Shown piece by piece: positions 1 to 9,666 of a stretch of DNA of 64,000 nucleotides (its first letter is position 1; each line of letters opens with the position of its first letter). The translations under genes were made by a program, and so were the position numbers. The DNA is from Cymbomonas tetramitiformis (taxonomy: Eukaryota > Chlorophyta > Pyramimonadophyceae > Pyramimonadales > Pyramimonadaceae). A model generated the notes under the pieces. The model was not told the origin of the DNA. It saw nothing but the letters and a program-made list of their open reading frames with translations, and ran no database searches. Where the stretch lies: assembly GCA_001247695.2 (NCBI GenBank), contig LGRX02035483.1:62001-126000 (forward strand), given 5' to 3'.

Positions 1-1
1 T

Positions 2-862
2 ATCAAATTGGAAGCGCAAAATGAGATCATGCGCGAATTGCTCGGGCTCCCATGCGCATCACCGACGTTTTCCTTAAATCCTTCTCAGCGGTCCAAGATT
101 CTTCATGCTTGTCACGGGAACGAGATGTACGCTGCCAATCTTACGGGTATGCAGTGGCAAAGTATAGACACCTCGATGGCGAGTGGCGCGCAAGTCGAAG
201 TTCAGCACAAAGCGCTCCGTCGAAGCACGGGGACGCAGACCAGAACCCCGACGCTCCACGGATTTGCGAGGCGCGATATCGGACGGGCGTTTTGGGCGTG
301 GAAAGGGTGTACTTTGCGCGAGCGCAAGGACGTAGCGCATGGGGTTCTTCGCATGTTCGGAGTGGTGGGGACAAGAGCGACCCTGACACGCATGTTTTCA
401 GCGTGGGTCTCACTCGTCGTGCGTGCGGGCTTGCGAATCTTACGCCTGTCACGTGAGATTCATCGATGGCGCGCTATTTTAGTTCAGCACAGCGCACTGC
501 GTGCACAATCGAAGGAATCTTGGCTGAAGGAGCGCGAGGACGATCAATATATGATGTCACAGCGAAACGACGATTTACAACTTGCCGTCGATACGCTACG
601 TGTCGACTTGCAAGACGAGACCGCAAAACTGGAAAACAGTCGCGGGACCAATACTGAGCTTTTAAAACGACTCAAAGTGTCGGATGACTGCATCAACATC
701 ATGCGTAAGGATTTCCACTTGAAGTGCGATAGATGCAAAAGCACGCTTTCACAGTCAACGCACACCGCTGACACGGAGAGTCGTGACACGCCGTGTCCTT
801 CCGTGATGGAGGACCAGGACGTCGACGTCATGTTGAAAGCTTCGGACCTGCGTACGAAGTGA
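2..862 (+). CDS. Partial helical/coiled-coil protein, 5' end outside window
   Basis: The frame is open to the left edge, so this is probably the 3' part of a longer gene; the first internal ATG is at 29. The middle (about residues 90-155 of the visible part) is rich in Arg and Trp with spaced motifs such as AFWAWK and MFSAWV, resembling the Trp-centred helical repeats of SFI1/centrin-binding proteins. The C-terminal half (about 165-240) is charged and heptad-like, so a coiled coil is likely, followed by a short CDRC motif. No enzymatic signature is visible. A structural or cytoskeleton-binding role is a guess only. Confidence 0.6.
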   Translation: MKLEAQNEIMRELLGLPCASPTFSLNPSQRSKILHACHGNEMYAANLTGMQWQSIDTSMASGAQVEVQHKALRRSTGTQTRTPTLHGFARRDIGRAFWAWKGCTLRERKDVAHGVLRMFGVVGTRATLTRMFSAWVSLVVRAGLRILRLSREIHRWRAILVQHSALRAQSKESWLKEREDDQYMMSQRNDDLQLAVDTLRVDLQDETAKLENSRGTNTELLKRLKVSDDCINIMRKDFHLKCDRCKSTLSQSTHTADTESRDTPCPSVMEDQDVDVMLKASDLRTK

Positions 863-1089
863 CGGACGATAGCGAAGAGTGTTGGCACAATTGAGATGGC
901 CCGGTAACTGGTCCGAAATACAATGGGTCGTGCTTTGCTTATCGTGTATCGACAAACCCCGACCACGCTATAAGCACGCAACAAGAGTCGACGTTTTGCG
1001 AGGGATGGGAATTTGTGGGCATGTTCTGTTATTGAGGGCCTACAGATCACAACTTTAAGAGCGTTTTCACCAGTTTCTCGCGCCTGTCA

Positions 1090-1633
1090 GAAATCGACTC
1101 TTGATACACGCTTCCTCGTTAGCCGATTGTACGACAAGATACGTGTCGATCGATACGGACACGACGAGTGCGCAATGGGATTGCGTTTCGTGAAAAATAA
1201 CAAACGATTTCTGTTTATCTCGGAATTGCGAACATGGACCAAGCGCTTCGCATAGGCATGTACGGCATGTTTTGGGTTTCGGATTTTTTGCTGCATCAAC
1301 TACAGTCTTCAGAGCGCTACGCTTTGGATCGCGACGCCTTGCTGAATCTTATGTTGCTACGCATGTGGGGTCCTATATTTATGATGCGACGAATCGACGA
1401 GCCTAATTACGAATTCGACATGCTGATGCGCGGTGGTTATTTTGTGATGTCGATACATCGATCGCTTCTGGTGATGTGCGAGCTTTGGTAATACGTGTTG
1501 TCGCTTTGCGGTGCAAAAGGATAATCCGATCACACGTGATGTACGTGATGCAAAGGCAAGGTCGTACGATTCGAGTTTGATGGTTACATTCTTAAGACGT
1601 GTTAATAATATTATAGGCAGTGTAAACACGTAG
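1090..1633 (+). CDS. Possible three-exon gene of unknown function
   Basis: Three short stretches in different frames each read like protein. The first is about 1090-1189 (contains SRLYDKIRVDRYG), the second 1306-1443 (SSERYALDRDALLNL), the third 1520-1633 (DNPITRDVRDAKARSYD, ending TAG). They can be joined in phase by a 116-nt intron (1190-1305, GTGAAA to a pyrimidine-rich CTACAG) and a 76-nt intron (1444-1519, GTGATG to CAAAAG). The second acceptor is unlike the CAG used elsewhere in the window, and the first exon's start is unknown; CTGTCAG ends at 1089. An unspliced alternative is an 85-residue ORF at 1234-1491. Exon boundaries are tentative. Confidence 0.33.
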
Positions 1634-1674
1634 CACAAGCGGACTCCGAAAGCATTTCTCGAATTCGATCGCTA

Positions 1675-2739
1675 CTACTGTCTCGGCGCGATCGGTGGTA
1701 TAATGGACAAAGGAAACTCGTCATCGAACCAGCTAGGCTTGTATTCATTCTCTTTGGTTCCCCAGTAGATCCTTTCGCTTGGTTTGTGTCGTATGACGGA
1801 CGGTATAAAATTGCTTTCAAAGCTGTACGCGTAGTACATAACATCGATGTACTCGGCGTTCTCCTCTAACACTTCGCCAAAGTATAGCCAATGCTTCAGT
1901 CTGTTAAGAGGACCATACTTTGGCGGCCTGTGTTCAAAAGGCGTCAGAACGATTGTCCTCTCGTCGGTCCATTGAAAAAAAGTGTCATCCTTTAGGCAGT
2001 CGTTTACAGCTTGTCGGCTTATCGCACACTGCATTTCCAGATTGTTTAACGCGGTGCCGTTTAAGCGCAAGTCTTCCACATCAGGTATAGCGCTGTAATT
2101 GTTCATCGAGACAAGCTCCATGTAATGATCGGACCGAATCATATGACTTTCGTTCACTGCCGCAGTCGTGTTGGCAATTCTGCGATATGCCATTTGATTA
2201 GGAACATGCGCGAAAATAGTTATGTAATAGACAGTGAGATTGGGTGCCGCCTTGTCCGCTTCATTCACGTCCTGGGCCTCAAAGAAGTCGCTTGCGTCAC
2301 CTATTGGAAACGTGTCGATCTCCTCGTGGCTTTCAAAGGAATCTTTTGGTTTGGAGGTTGCGTCATCAGCAAGCTCTTCTGGTGTTTGCTTGTCGACAAC
2401 ACCGATTTGTGATTCTTCGGCCGACAACCCCGGCGAGAAGTCGTCGTCACGCTCGTGTTCGGAGTCTTCATCTTGCGTTAAATCCACAAATTCCTGTTTT
2501 TTCATTTCGGAGATTGCCTGCACCGCCTCATTCGTATCAAATGTGTTGCTCGAGTTTTCCCTGGGCAAACCAGGGTACTCACGTCTGTACCGTCGGTCTC
2601 TAGACTGTTTACGACCCCCCCAAGCGTCCGGCACCTCGCGATGAGGGCTGGTGTTGTTTATCGCGTTTAGCGAACGGGCTTCTTCTGAGTCGATGTGCTT
2701 CAAGTTTGCCTTGTCTTCGACGGCACTGTTGACGCTCAT
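1675..2739 (-). CDS. Acidic protein with a SUMO-interaction-like motif
   Basis: 354 residues from the ATG at 2739; the frame stays open to 2913, but a TATAAATAC box lies about 60 bp upstream of 2739, which decides the start. The N-terminal 150 residues are charged and look disordered. They contain VDLTQDEDSEHE, which matches a classical SUMO-interacting motif (hydrophobic core followed by acidic residues). The C-terminal ~200 residues look folded, with aromatic and beta-rich segments (for example NRLKHWLYFGEV). The gene is divergent from the one at 3151, and each has its own TATA box. A role in a SUMO- or PML-like host pathway is inferred from the motif alone. No family is recognised. Confidence 0.75.
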   Translation of the reverse strand: MSVNSAVEDKANLKHIDSEEARSLNAINNTSPHREVPDAWGGRKQSRDRRYRREYPGLPRENSSNTFDTNEAVQAISEMKKQEFVDLTQDEDSEHERDDDFSPGLSAEESQIGVVDKQTPEELADDATSKPKDSFESHEEIDTFPIGDASDFFEAQDVNEADKAAPNLTVYYITIFAHVPNQMAYRRIANTTAAVNESHMIRSDHYMELVSMNNYSAIPDVEDLRLNGTALNNLEMQCAISRQAVNDCLKDDTFFQWTDERTIVLTPFEHRPPKYGPLNRLKHWLYFGEVLEENAEYIDVMYYAYSFESNFIPSVIRHKPSERIYWGTKENEYKPSWFDDEFPLSIIPPIAPRQ

Positions 2740-2797
2740 GGTAGCGTTGACGAATTCGGGGCGCGTCGGATAGATTCTGTGTGACCAGCACGAGTGC

Positions 2798-2806
2798 GTA
2801 TTTATA
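2798..2806 (-). promoter_or_regulatory. TATA box for the 2739 gene
   Basis: TATAAATAC on the minus strand, about 60 bp upstream of the ATG at 2739. Confidence 0.65.
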
Positions 2807-3086
2807 ACACCACGCAAGATGATGTGGCTTTCAAGTTTCTGGCTTGAAGGGAAGCTTGGGAGATCTAATGTCGTTTTTGTAAGCATTTGTAAACCTGTTT
2901 CGGCAGCAAGCATTTACCGAATAGATTATTAACGCGTTAAAACGATGTTGTGCTTATTGAGAAGAACCAAGATGTCGCCCTTTAAACCGTACCACATCTG
3001 CCAAAAACATCTCTACAAATCTTTACAAAACCTAAGTTGCAAGTTTCGATACATTATTGTGTTCGTACCGACAACGTACGTCCACT

Positions 3087-3095
3087 TATAAATAC
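3087..3095 (+). promoter_or_regulatory. TATA box for the 3151 gene
   Basis: TATAAATAC, 55 bp upstream of the ATG at 3151. It lies downstream of the non-ATG codons that extend the frame to 3037, so it argues for the 3151 start. Confidence 0.65.
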
Positions 3096-3150
3096 CGTTT
3101 CAGGAACAAACAAGCACGCCAAACCCGAATTTGCGCAACACTCTCAAGAT

Positions 3151-5316
3151 ATGAGCGTCGATTGTAGTATTATTAGTGATGAATTCTGCGAATCGCACTT
3201 TGGGTGTTATTTGCTTGAGAGCGAGGACGAAGGGAAACGCAACCATTGCGTGTCGAAGACGGAAGTGACCGATAGGTTGATCGACGCTCAGATCGACCAC
3301 GTCCGCGGCGTCAGCGGCGACTATTACACGTCCTCCCAGAGTTTGATCAAAGATATGCTGGACAAGGTCTTAACGTATCCGCCCTTCGTGGCCGAGAGTT
3401 CTCGAACGATTATTCTAAAGTGTTTCGGCCACCCCGACAATTTCGAATTCACGGACCTCGTACTATCCGTCGCTTGCTCTCGCATCATCGCAGAGAACGT
3501 GATCGATGCCTTAGACGCAAAGTATAGGAGTTATATAGAATTGGGGACGGATGCTCTTTCGAAAGAGGATTTCATGATACGATCCACTTTTCACGCCCTC
3601 GACCAACTTGGAAGCGCTGTGGGTTTGAAATGTCTACCTCGGGCGAGGTGGATTGATGAACGTATGACCGTCACCGATTACGCTCGCAGGGCGTATCGAG
3701 AGACTTACCCCACCGATTTTTACGATGACGTGGAATCCTGGGAAGAACTGCACGAGCACGGATTCTTTTATCACCTGAACTTAAAACCTTTCATCGTACG
3801 CGCGTCCTTGGACATCTGGAGGCCTGAGACAGCAGAATTCCCATACGCGTTTCCAAAAGTGATCGTCGACCAGACCGAATCCTTGGTGTTCTCGTTTACG
3901 GATGTAGTATCATATGAGATATCACGCGAGATAGGGAGGGATAATCATCTCGAAATCGCGGACGTCGAGGACTTTGTGTACACGTACAACGTGAATTTCA
4001 AAAGAAGTCACACTTACCGTGACGAATATATCATCGAGCAAACCTTGATCAAGCGTTCTGAAATTTGCACCGACGACGTCTGCGAGGAGAGACAAAGTAT
4101 GACCAGTCGAATGAAGATAGAAGCGCACCTGCCGTTGTTCGTGGGAACTTCCCACGACTTCTGCGCACCACCGGGATCCGTTTGCTTGCCAATGCCGCCT
4201 AAGTTGCAGGAACTTTGCAACTATGTTTTATTCCTGAACACCGCCCCGGAGATTCAGTATTTGATGTGCATCGTCGCGCCGCGACGACTACCGTTATCTC
4301 TGCGAGGACTCGCTCCCGAACGCACGATCGAAGGGTCGCGTCGACCGGATGATGAGTCCGGATTCGGAGTTCCGGGATATCTGTCCGAATCCGACGATAA
4401 TTCGACTTTGTCGGGTTTCGAAAACGCTCTTTACCTCGCGCGCGTCGCTCGACGAAATCAAACGGTAGGACACGACGTCTTGCTATCGTCGGTCCAGAAT
4501 GACGCTCGTGGCCTCTTCACAAGGACTCAAATGTCCATCTACGGGTCGCCTCCCACGAGCGATGCACCCGTAAAGCCTTTGCACGAGCAGATACTCACAC
4601 CAGGGTTCGTGTACTCCGTGGGAAAGCACCGCAACGTGCAAAACGACGTTTTGCCCAAGACGAGATGGTTTCCCGACGAGACAGATTATCAGCGCGAGCA
4701 CATTCTTTTGACGCCACCCGATAACGATAAGTATGCGCTCATGAACGACCGTCCCACGTTTGAGATTTATTGTCCATTGGACGGTGGATTTTGCACGTTC
4801 GAAAATGCGCGTGTAAAGGGTTTTTTGAATGGCGAGCATATTATAAAACGTTACACTCAACGGGAGTTTGACGACGCAAACCACATACTCATGGACATGT
4901 GGAAAGAAGGATACGACGACAGCGACATTGATGAACGGGTACCGACGTGCTCAATGAAGGCCGGTAACGTCCTCTCACAAAACGTCAAGGGGGCTTCCTA
5001 TCACCCAAGAAGCGAACCACCAAGTCCGGATACTCCGAGTATCGAGTTTTATTCAAAGCACGCCAAAGGCAGATACGTATCCGAGAATTACATATACCGC
5101 GTCTTTTACGTCCCGGATTATTCATCCTCTTCTACAATGTCGTCGCCGTTTTTGGAAAACGCTTATCTGGACAGAATTTTGTCGTATTTTGGACTAAAAC
5201 CGGACGCAACCTCGCCCAATGTCTACCTCGCAAAATCCCTCTATGTCCGATTTGATACGGTCTTGGACGCCTCATTTGAGCGTACTACGGAATTGCAATC
5301 CGCTCCTTCTGTTTGA
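3151..5316 (+). CDS. Large unrecognised protein (721 aa)
   Basis: 721 residues from the ATG at 3151. There is no signal peptide or membrane segment. The first ~60 residues are acidic; the rest mixes helical segments (about 80-200) with beta-rich, aromatic segments. A Ser/Asp/Pro-rich, probably flexible stretch sits near residues 400-450. Cys residues are scattered without a zinc-finger pattern. I do not recognise the family. Length, solubility and a strong TATA box fit a virion or tegument-like protein, but that is inference. Confidence 0.8.
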   Translation: MSVDCSIISDEFCESHFGCYLLESEDEGKRNHCVSKTEVTDRLIDAQIDHVRGVSGDYYTSSQSLIKDMLDKVLTYPPFVAESSRTIILKCFGHPDNFEFTDLVLSVACSRIIAENVIDALDAKYRSYIELGTDALSKEDFMIRSTFHALDQLGSAVGLKCLPRARWIDERMTVTDYARRAYRETYPTDFYDDVESWEELHEHGFFYHLNLKPFIVRASLDIWRPETAEFPYAFPKVIVDQTESLVFSFTDVVSYEISREIGRDNHLEIADVEDFVYTYNVNFKRSHTYRDEYIIEQTLIKRSEICTDDVCEERQSMTSRMKIEAHLPLFVGTSHDFCAPPGSVCLPMPPKLQELCNYVLFLNTAPEIQYLMCIVAPRRLPLSLRGLAPERTIEGSRRPDDESGFGVPGYLSESDDNSTLSGFENALYLARVARRNQTVGHDVLLSSVQNDARGLFTRTQMSIYGSPPTSDAPVKPLHEQILTPGFVYSVGKHRNVQNDVLPKTRWFPDETDYQREHILLTPPDNDKYALMNDRPTFEIYCPLDGGFCTFENARVKGFLNGEHIIKRYTQREFDDANHILMDMWKEGYDDSDIDERVPTCSMKAGNVLSQNVKGASYHPRSEPPSPDTPSIEFYSKHAKGRYVSENYIYRVFYVPDYSSSSTMSSPFLENAYLDRILSYFGLKPDATSPNVYLAKSLYVRFDTVLDASFERTTELQSAPSV

Positions 5317-5404
5317 GCCCTCATCGATGAACATTTTGGATTTGGACGTCGCCTTTTTTGGAGTGAGTGCTCGTAAGGGATTGCAGTTTGTGGGTGACGC
5401 GCGA

Positions 5405-5487
5405 CAATAATATACTTTAATCGATATAAACGGTGGGCATATCGTTTCCACAGAATTCCCACACTTACCGAAGCTCGACTCCTGAAA
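5405..5487 (-). repeat. Copy of the ~100-bp intergenic element (reverse)
   Basis: Contains the shared blocks TTTAATCGATATAAAC and CAGAATTCCCACACTTACCG. It lies just downstream of the gene ending at 5316. Related copies occur near 6950, 10390, 12600, 22370, 26890, 55280, 59330 and 62720. Confidence 0.6.
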
Positions 5488-5574
5488 GCATCATCTTTGA
5501 GACACGACGATCAACTTGTAAATCATTCAGAAATACAGCTTTCGATCTGGAACCACGTGCTGTCCGCAAAAGAA

Positions 5575-5614
5575 TTCGCGCGCGCGAGGCACCCCCATGC
5601 CTCGCGCGCGCGAA
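5575..5614. repeat. CG-rich perfect hairpin with CCCCCA loop
   Basis: A perfect 17-bp inverted repeat (5575-5591 and 5598-5614) of alternating CG with a 6-nt loop of five C and an A, followed by an A-run. One of five related elements (see 7111, 17653, 19005, 63121). It sits between the genes ending at 5316 and starting at 5780. Confidence 0.85.
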
Positions 5615-5779
5615 AAAAACATTCAAAGATAACCGCTGTCGGAATTCTTTGAAGATCGAAAGGTTTTGGTGTGCGTGTCTGGTGTCGATCGAACCCGCGC
5701 GCCTCTGACGCCTTACGTTGTGGTACCTTCTGACCATCGACAAACCCTGAATTGTCGGGCACGCTTACGAACCTTTGAG

Positions 5780-6463
5780 ATGGCTTTGCGTACCTCCTCG
5801 CGGAAGACGCGACACCTCCGTCCGCGCAAGCACGTTCGCAAAATTAGAAACGCGACTGCTGGACTTTCACTTCTTTACGTCATTTCCAAGCTCGTGAAGC
5901 ACAGCACGGTCGAGGTCGCACGCGTCTTGTGCACGCAAGCGGCGCGGGATTTACATCGTACATCTCTTCGAGATTTACAGAAGGCCTCTACGCTTCACGC
6001 CAGAGGTCGGAAGCTCGAAGCACTCAGCGCGGACGCGTTTTTGGATCCGGCGTATTCTGGCGACGACGAGAGAGGGGCATTCTTGTACCACGTGGTCGAC
6101 GCCGTTGTGAAGAAACTCGGGTATCGCATACACAAGTTGAATCGACGACAGTTTAGGGCTGCCGTGCTTGCCGGCGACAGGCGGCTCCTCGTTTTCGGGC
6201 ACCTCAACAAAGCCTGGACCGGGTGCAGCAGCTTCCTAGACGGACATGAAGGGAAGGAAATCGACGATTACACGCCTCACGCCGTGGCAGTCATCGGCCC
6301 CGACATACGGTGCGCCAAGCTGGACGACGAAATGGCGAACGGAACTGCGTTTTTGGCTCGCGAGCACTTGCAAACTCGCGATAACGGCAAACTGATCAGC
6401 GGCGCGTACCTTAGGCGCATTTATCGATGTTACGCCGTGACACCAAAGGAGGAAAGGACATAA
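5780..6463 (+). CDS. Unrecognised protein, possibly papain-fold/peptidase-like
   Basis: 227 residues from the first ATG at 5780; the frame is open upstream to 5666 without an ATG. The N-terminal 40 residues are very basic (KTRHLRPRKHVRKIRN). The C-terminal half contains LLVFGHLNKAWTGCSSFL and, 25 residues later, TPHAVAVIG. A Cys followed by a His-Ala-Val strand recalls papain-fold peptidases such as C39-like proteins, but the order and spacing of the catalytic residues are not convincing. It could equally be a basic DNA- or RNA-binding protein with a small globular domain. Confidence 0.65.
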   Translation: MALRTSSRKTRHLRPRKHVRKIRNATAGLSLLYVISKLVKHSTVEVARVLCTQAARDLHRTSLRDLQKASTLHARGRKLEALSADAFLDPAYSGDDERGAFLYHVVDAVVKKLGYRIHKLNRRQFRAAVLAGDRRLLVFGHLNKAWTGCSSFLDGHEGKEIDDYTPHAVAVIGPDIRCAKLDDEMANGTAFLAREHLQTRDNGKLISGAYLRRIYRCYAVTPKEERT

Positions 6464-6573
6464 ATTGACCGTGGAGATGAGAAGAAATTTGTAGACCCGT
6501 TTTTGCATGACGGGAAAGTGCTGCACGAACAAATGGAGACTCGCGAATTTTTTACTGCACCCGTCATAAATGA

Positions 6574-6725
6574 GTACGGGTGCTCCACGGAAAATAAGGA
6601 TACCCGAAAATAAGAATGTTATAGGATGTTGGGGCCGTAGGATGGTCCCTGACACTGGTCTGATAACCGAATTTCGATTATATGAACCGTCTATTTGTTC
6701 GATTTAATTACTCTGTCTAGCATTT
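6574..6725. repeat. Dispersed ~150-bp repeat, copy 1
   Basis: Shares blocks such as ATGTTGGGGCCGT and AACCGAATTTCGA with copies at 22213 and 52585, at roughly 75-85% identity by eye. It contains no clear coding frame. All three copies lie in long intergenic gaps. Confidence 0.8.
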
Positions 6726-6944
6726 TATATTCCATGAAGCACTCGTATTACTTTAAAAGCGTCAACATTTTTTCACAGAATCCGACGGCTCCCGTGAATC
6801 GACTTTTCAGAGCCGCTGGATCTTGACGGCTAGTGTTTTTACCAACCTCTTATCATATCTACTTAAAAGAACGTTCTCGTAAGAGGTTCTCAAATTTTGT
6901 AGGTCAGTGGTGACGGTAAGAATATGCAAATCGCATTTTAATGC

Positions 6945-7026
6945 GTAGCAATCATAGCATAACTGATGCAAACATTGGGCATATAGTATCCACAAAATTC
7001 CCACACTCACCGAAAGACAACCCCTG
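6945..7026 (-). repeat. Copy of the ~100-bp intergenic element (reverse)
   Basis: Carries CATAACTGATGCAAACATTG and ACAAAATTCCCACACTCACC, matching the copies near 5405 and 22370. It lies in the 970-bp gap from 6464 to 7433, which otherwise holds repeat copy 1 and a hairpin and no gene that I can support. Confidence 0.6.
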
Positions 7027-7110
7027 AAGATTCGGCAATAAGGCGGTTGTTGCTAGAAAGCGTGGCGAATTCACGGGTAAAAAGGAACGTTTTTGAGGAC
7101 ACCAAAAAAA

Positions 7111-7143
7111 CGCGCGCGAGCACCCCCATGCTTCGCGCGCGCG
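7111..7143. repeat. CG-rich hairpin with CCCCCA loop
   Basis: Arms CGCGCGCGAGCA (7111-7122) and TGCTTCGCGCGCG (from 7129), flanked on both sides by A-runs. Same loop as the hairpin at 5575. Confidence 0.75.
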
Positions 7144-7433
7144 AAAAAAAGGATCTCGACCCACTCACCCAGGTTCGCAGCCGACGCCAAAAGCTGTAGA
7201 AACCGTCCCGGTCAGGGAGCGCTCTTCAGGAGTCCATTTGCACGACTCGTGTGATTGGCAGTGAGATTGTCAGCATCAAGACACGGCAGTATAGCCATTG
7301 ACGTAAGGTGCGTGAAGATCACTTTTACAAAATTTACACACTTATGCAAAATTAATTCTGAAAATCAAAACTGAAATGCTTACATATTTTGTATATTTCC
7401 GTAACCGAGTTAATGAAAATTGATGCTTAATGA

Positions 7434-8441
7434 TCAGGTGCGCAACACCTGCTGCATAAGCCGGAGCTTGTTCTCAAGAGGTACCCCGACAAAATGATAC
7501 CCCAAAGCCAAGGGCGTTGAAACGTTCCACGAAACCTTGTCACCGGACGTGGTTTGCCCCGGGCAATTCCATAACCACGAGGCAAAGATGTTGCAGGGCG
7601 CTAGACATGCCAGTTCATCCACTTGTTCCAACTCGGTGCACGAATTAGACTCGCCCGGACCTGTCCAGGTTTCCTCGAAGTGAATCGGTCTGCGATCGTT
7701 ATCACAAAGGATAGTCGATCGAGTGTACGCGGTAATATTGAGGGCAACGCTTTCGATTGCGTCGTTCAGCAAACCTTGATCAAACACCATTCGGTCTATG
7801 TTCGAGGAATTTGCGCATTCAGAAGCGATACCGTGCTTGGCAAGAATCGCGGTGTTTCCCGTGCTTTGGGCACGCAGGAAAGTTTTAGCCCGCTGCACAA
7901 TCGTTTTAACCACCGTCCGCGCTGCGCTCGACGACGATTTGAAGAAGAGTAATCCCGCGTTGAAGGGAAACGCTGTACCCACTTCTCGCAACCCCTGAAT
8001 GACCGGCGCTTGCGCGCGCAGCGTGGCCGTCGGATTGGACGTCCACACGACGTCACAATCTTGTAAAATGACGTCCACCCCCATGTTGAGCGCCTTCCTC
8101 ACGCCAAGCCAACGTATTAAATAGGCGGCTGTTGATAAGTCGCTCCAGTTTGCCAACCAGGAGGTCGTCGCGCAGCAGTCCCATTGTTCCAGTCGATCGC
8201 ACACGTGTTGCTCGTGCGTGATTATCAGATGCCCGACACCGAGCGCCCGAAGGTTATCGCGCGCCTCCCGGCATAGCGCGGTGTACGCGCCTTTTCCGTT
8301 GCAACTTGTGATTGCGATCGTCCCGTCTTGCTGGCATTGACGAATCGTATCGCGCGTAATGTCTAACGTAAGTCCGAAGCGATTGAGATGTGGGCAGAGA
8401 AGTAGAAGCAAACAAAGAAATGTCCGGTAGCACTTTCGCAT
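7434..8441 (-). CDS. Glycosyltransferase, nucleotide-diphospho-sugar transferase family (GT77-like)
   Basis: 335 residues from the ATG at 8441. The N-terminus (residues 5-17, CYRTFLCLLLLLC) is a signal peptide or signal anchor, so the enzyme should act in the ER/Golgi lumen. The catalytic hallmark is VILQDCDVVW with the metal-binding D128-x-D130, followed about 40 residues later by FNAGLLFF, the pattern seen in the nucleotide-diphospho-sugar transferase family (PF03407). Several Cys residues probably form disulphides. Likely role: adding a sugar to viral or host glycoproteins; the donor and acceptor cannot be read from sequence. A TATA sequence lies at about 8529-8536. The many Asn-x-Ser/Thr surface proteins in this window are possible substrates. 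Confidence 0.8.
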   Translation of the reverse strand: MRKCYRTFLCLLLLLCPHLNRFGLTLDITRDTIRQCQQDGTIAITSCNGKGAYTALCREARDNLRALGVGHLIITHEQHVCDRLEQWDCCATTSWLANWSDLSTAAYLIRWLGVRKALNMGVDVILQDCDVVWTSNPTATLRAQAPVIQGLREVGTAFPFNAGLLFFKSSSSAARTVVKTIVQRAKTFLRAQSTGNTAILAKHGIASECANSSNIDRMVFDQGLLNDAIESVALNITAYTRSTILCDNDRRPIHFEETWTGPGESNSCTELEQVDELACLAPCNIFASWLWNCPGQTTSGDKVSWNVSTPLALGYHFVGVPLENKLRLMQQVLRT

Positions 8442-8528
8442 ATTCACGACACGCTTTTGCGTGCTAGTATGTATACATGCGTGCGCGTGTATGTATATTG
8501 TGATAACCGTAGTTCACAACCGGTAACG

Positions 8529-8536
8529 TATATATA
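8529..8536 (-). promoter_or_regulatory. TATA box for the glycosyltransferase gene
   Basis: TATATATA on the minus strand, about 90 bp upstream of the ATG at 8441. Confidence 0.5.
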
Positions 8537-8733
8537 CGTATAAAAAGTCATTGTCGGCACGATTCTGCAAATGCGCCTTGACGCGATCTTATTTTGTCAT
8601 TTTGATCACTCTCGAGTTGTTACGTACGACTTTTCTCGAGCGGAAAATTTTTGCACCTTTACGAGGCAGTGATTGAAAGGAGTCGGCATTTGAAAACCTG
8701 TTTTGGCAGTGAGAGTGGGGATATCACTTCCAC

Positions 8734-8742
8734 CGATAAATA
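8734..8742 (+). promoter_or_regulatory. TATA-like box for the 8787 gene
   Basis: GATAAATAC, about 45 bp upstream of the ATG at 8787 and one base from the window's TATAAATAC consensus. The preceding sequence (about 8680-8730) carries a TTTTGGCAGTGAGAGTGGGG block shared with the intergenic element. Confidence 0.45.
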
Positions 8743-8786
8743 CCTATTGATCAAACTCCGAAGGTCGCGCTGGAAAAGACACAACA

Positions 8787-9476
8787 ATGTCCCTTTTTAC
8801 GATAAACGCATATGCGCATCCAGAAAACGAGTCTGCATCGCCGGCTTTTGTTATCAAGCAAAAGATGAATCTCTTACTGGATGCTCTAAAAAAATGCAGA
8901 AATGTGCTAAAGGAAAACGAGGATTACACTGATTTGTGGCTGGATAATATATTCAAATCCGATCTGAATCAGAAAACCATCGATATTGTTGTACCAAGAT
9001 GGTTGAAACCTCTAAAGAAATTGCGCGAGAACGCGGTACTGAACAAACTGACCGAGGTAGAGCGAAAAGAGCTCTACCGAGGTCTGTTTAATTTCCCTAA
9101 CGAGGTGCTTGGAATACCCAAACTTCGGACGTCGTCCACAACACCGGAACTCAACATGCCGCTGCTCGGTTCGACGATTATCGACGACTTGGTGAATATT
9201 ATGATGGGCAAAGATGAGTTGACGAGCGCGTACACAGAATTGGTTGCCAACAAGGACGTTGGAAAGAATGCTGCGCTCATTTACATATGCGCTGTGTCGC
9301 TCGGCGCGATCTATTGTAACAAGCAGATGCCGATAAGTAGAACAAAGAGGAAAAAAAGACACGTGGGAATCGTATGGGCCACGGACGAGATGAAGAAAAT
9401 AAAAGACGGTCTGGACGGAGTGTTTACTTCTGTCGATACGCTTGGAGGCATGCTAGAAAAGCTTTTTAGTGGTTAA
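8787..9476 (+). CDS. Tandem paralog family protein A
   Basis: 229 residues, ATG at 8787. Alpha-helical and soluble. It is paralogous to the next gene (9667): both have a FPxxVLGIPxL motif (here about residues 101-111) and an ALxYxCAVSLGA motif (about 164-176), at similar spacing. The C-terminus has a basic patch (RTKRKKRHV). No family is recognised. The tandem arrangement with separate TATA boxes suggests local duplication and separate regulation. Confidence 0.8.
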   Translation: MSLFTINAYAHPENESASPAFVIKQKMNLLLDALKKCRNVLKENEDYTDLWLDNIFKSDLNQKTIDIVVPRWLKPLKKLRENAVLNKLTEVERKELYRGLFNFPNEVLGIPKLRTSSTTPELNMPLLGSTIIDDLVNIMMGKDELTSAYTELVANKDVGKNAALIYICAVSLGAIYCNKQMPISRTKRKKRHVGIVWATDEMKKIKDGLDGVFTSVDTLGGMLEKLFSG

Positions 9477-9586
9477 TTTGTAAGAGGGTACCTAATTGCA
9501 CAACAATTTGTCGGTTGCATCATACAACCATACTTTACGAGAAGGACGTCAAAACTTGGCGTGTCGCTAGTCGGGTGTTTCCAATG

Positions 9587-9595
9587 TATAAATAC
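9587..9595 (+). promoter_or_regulatory. TATA box for the 9667 gene
   Basis: TATAAATAC, about 72 bp upstream of the ATG at 9667. Confidence 0.65.
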
Positions 9596-9666
9596 ATGTC
9601 GTTTTTAGATATCTACCGACCACTCCCGGCTTAACTTGGGAGAAGTCACGGTTAGTTGCGTACAAC

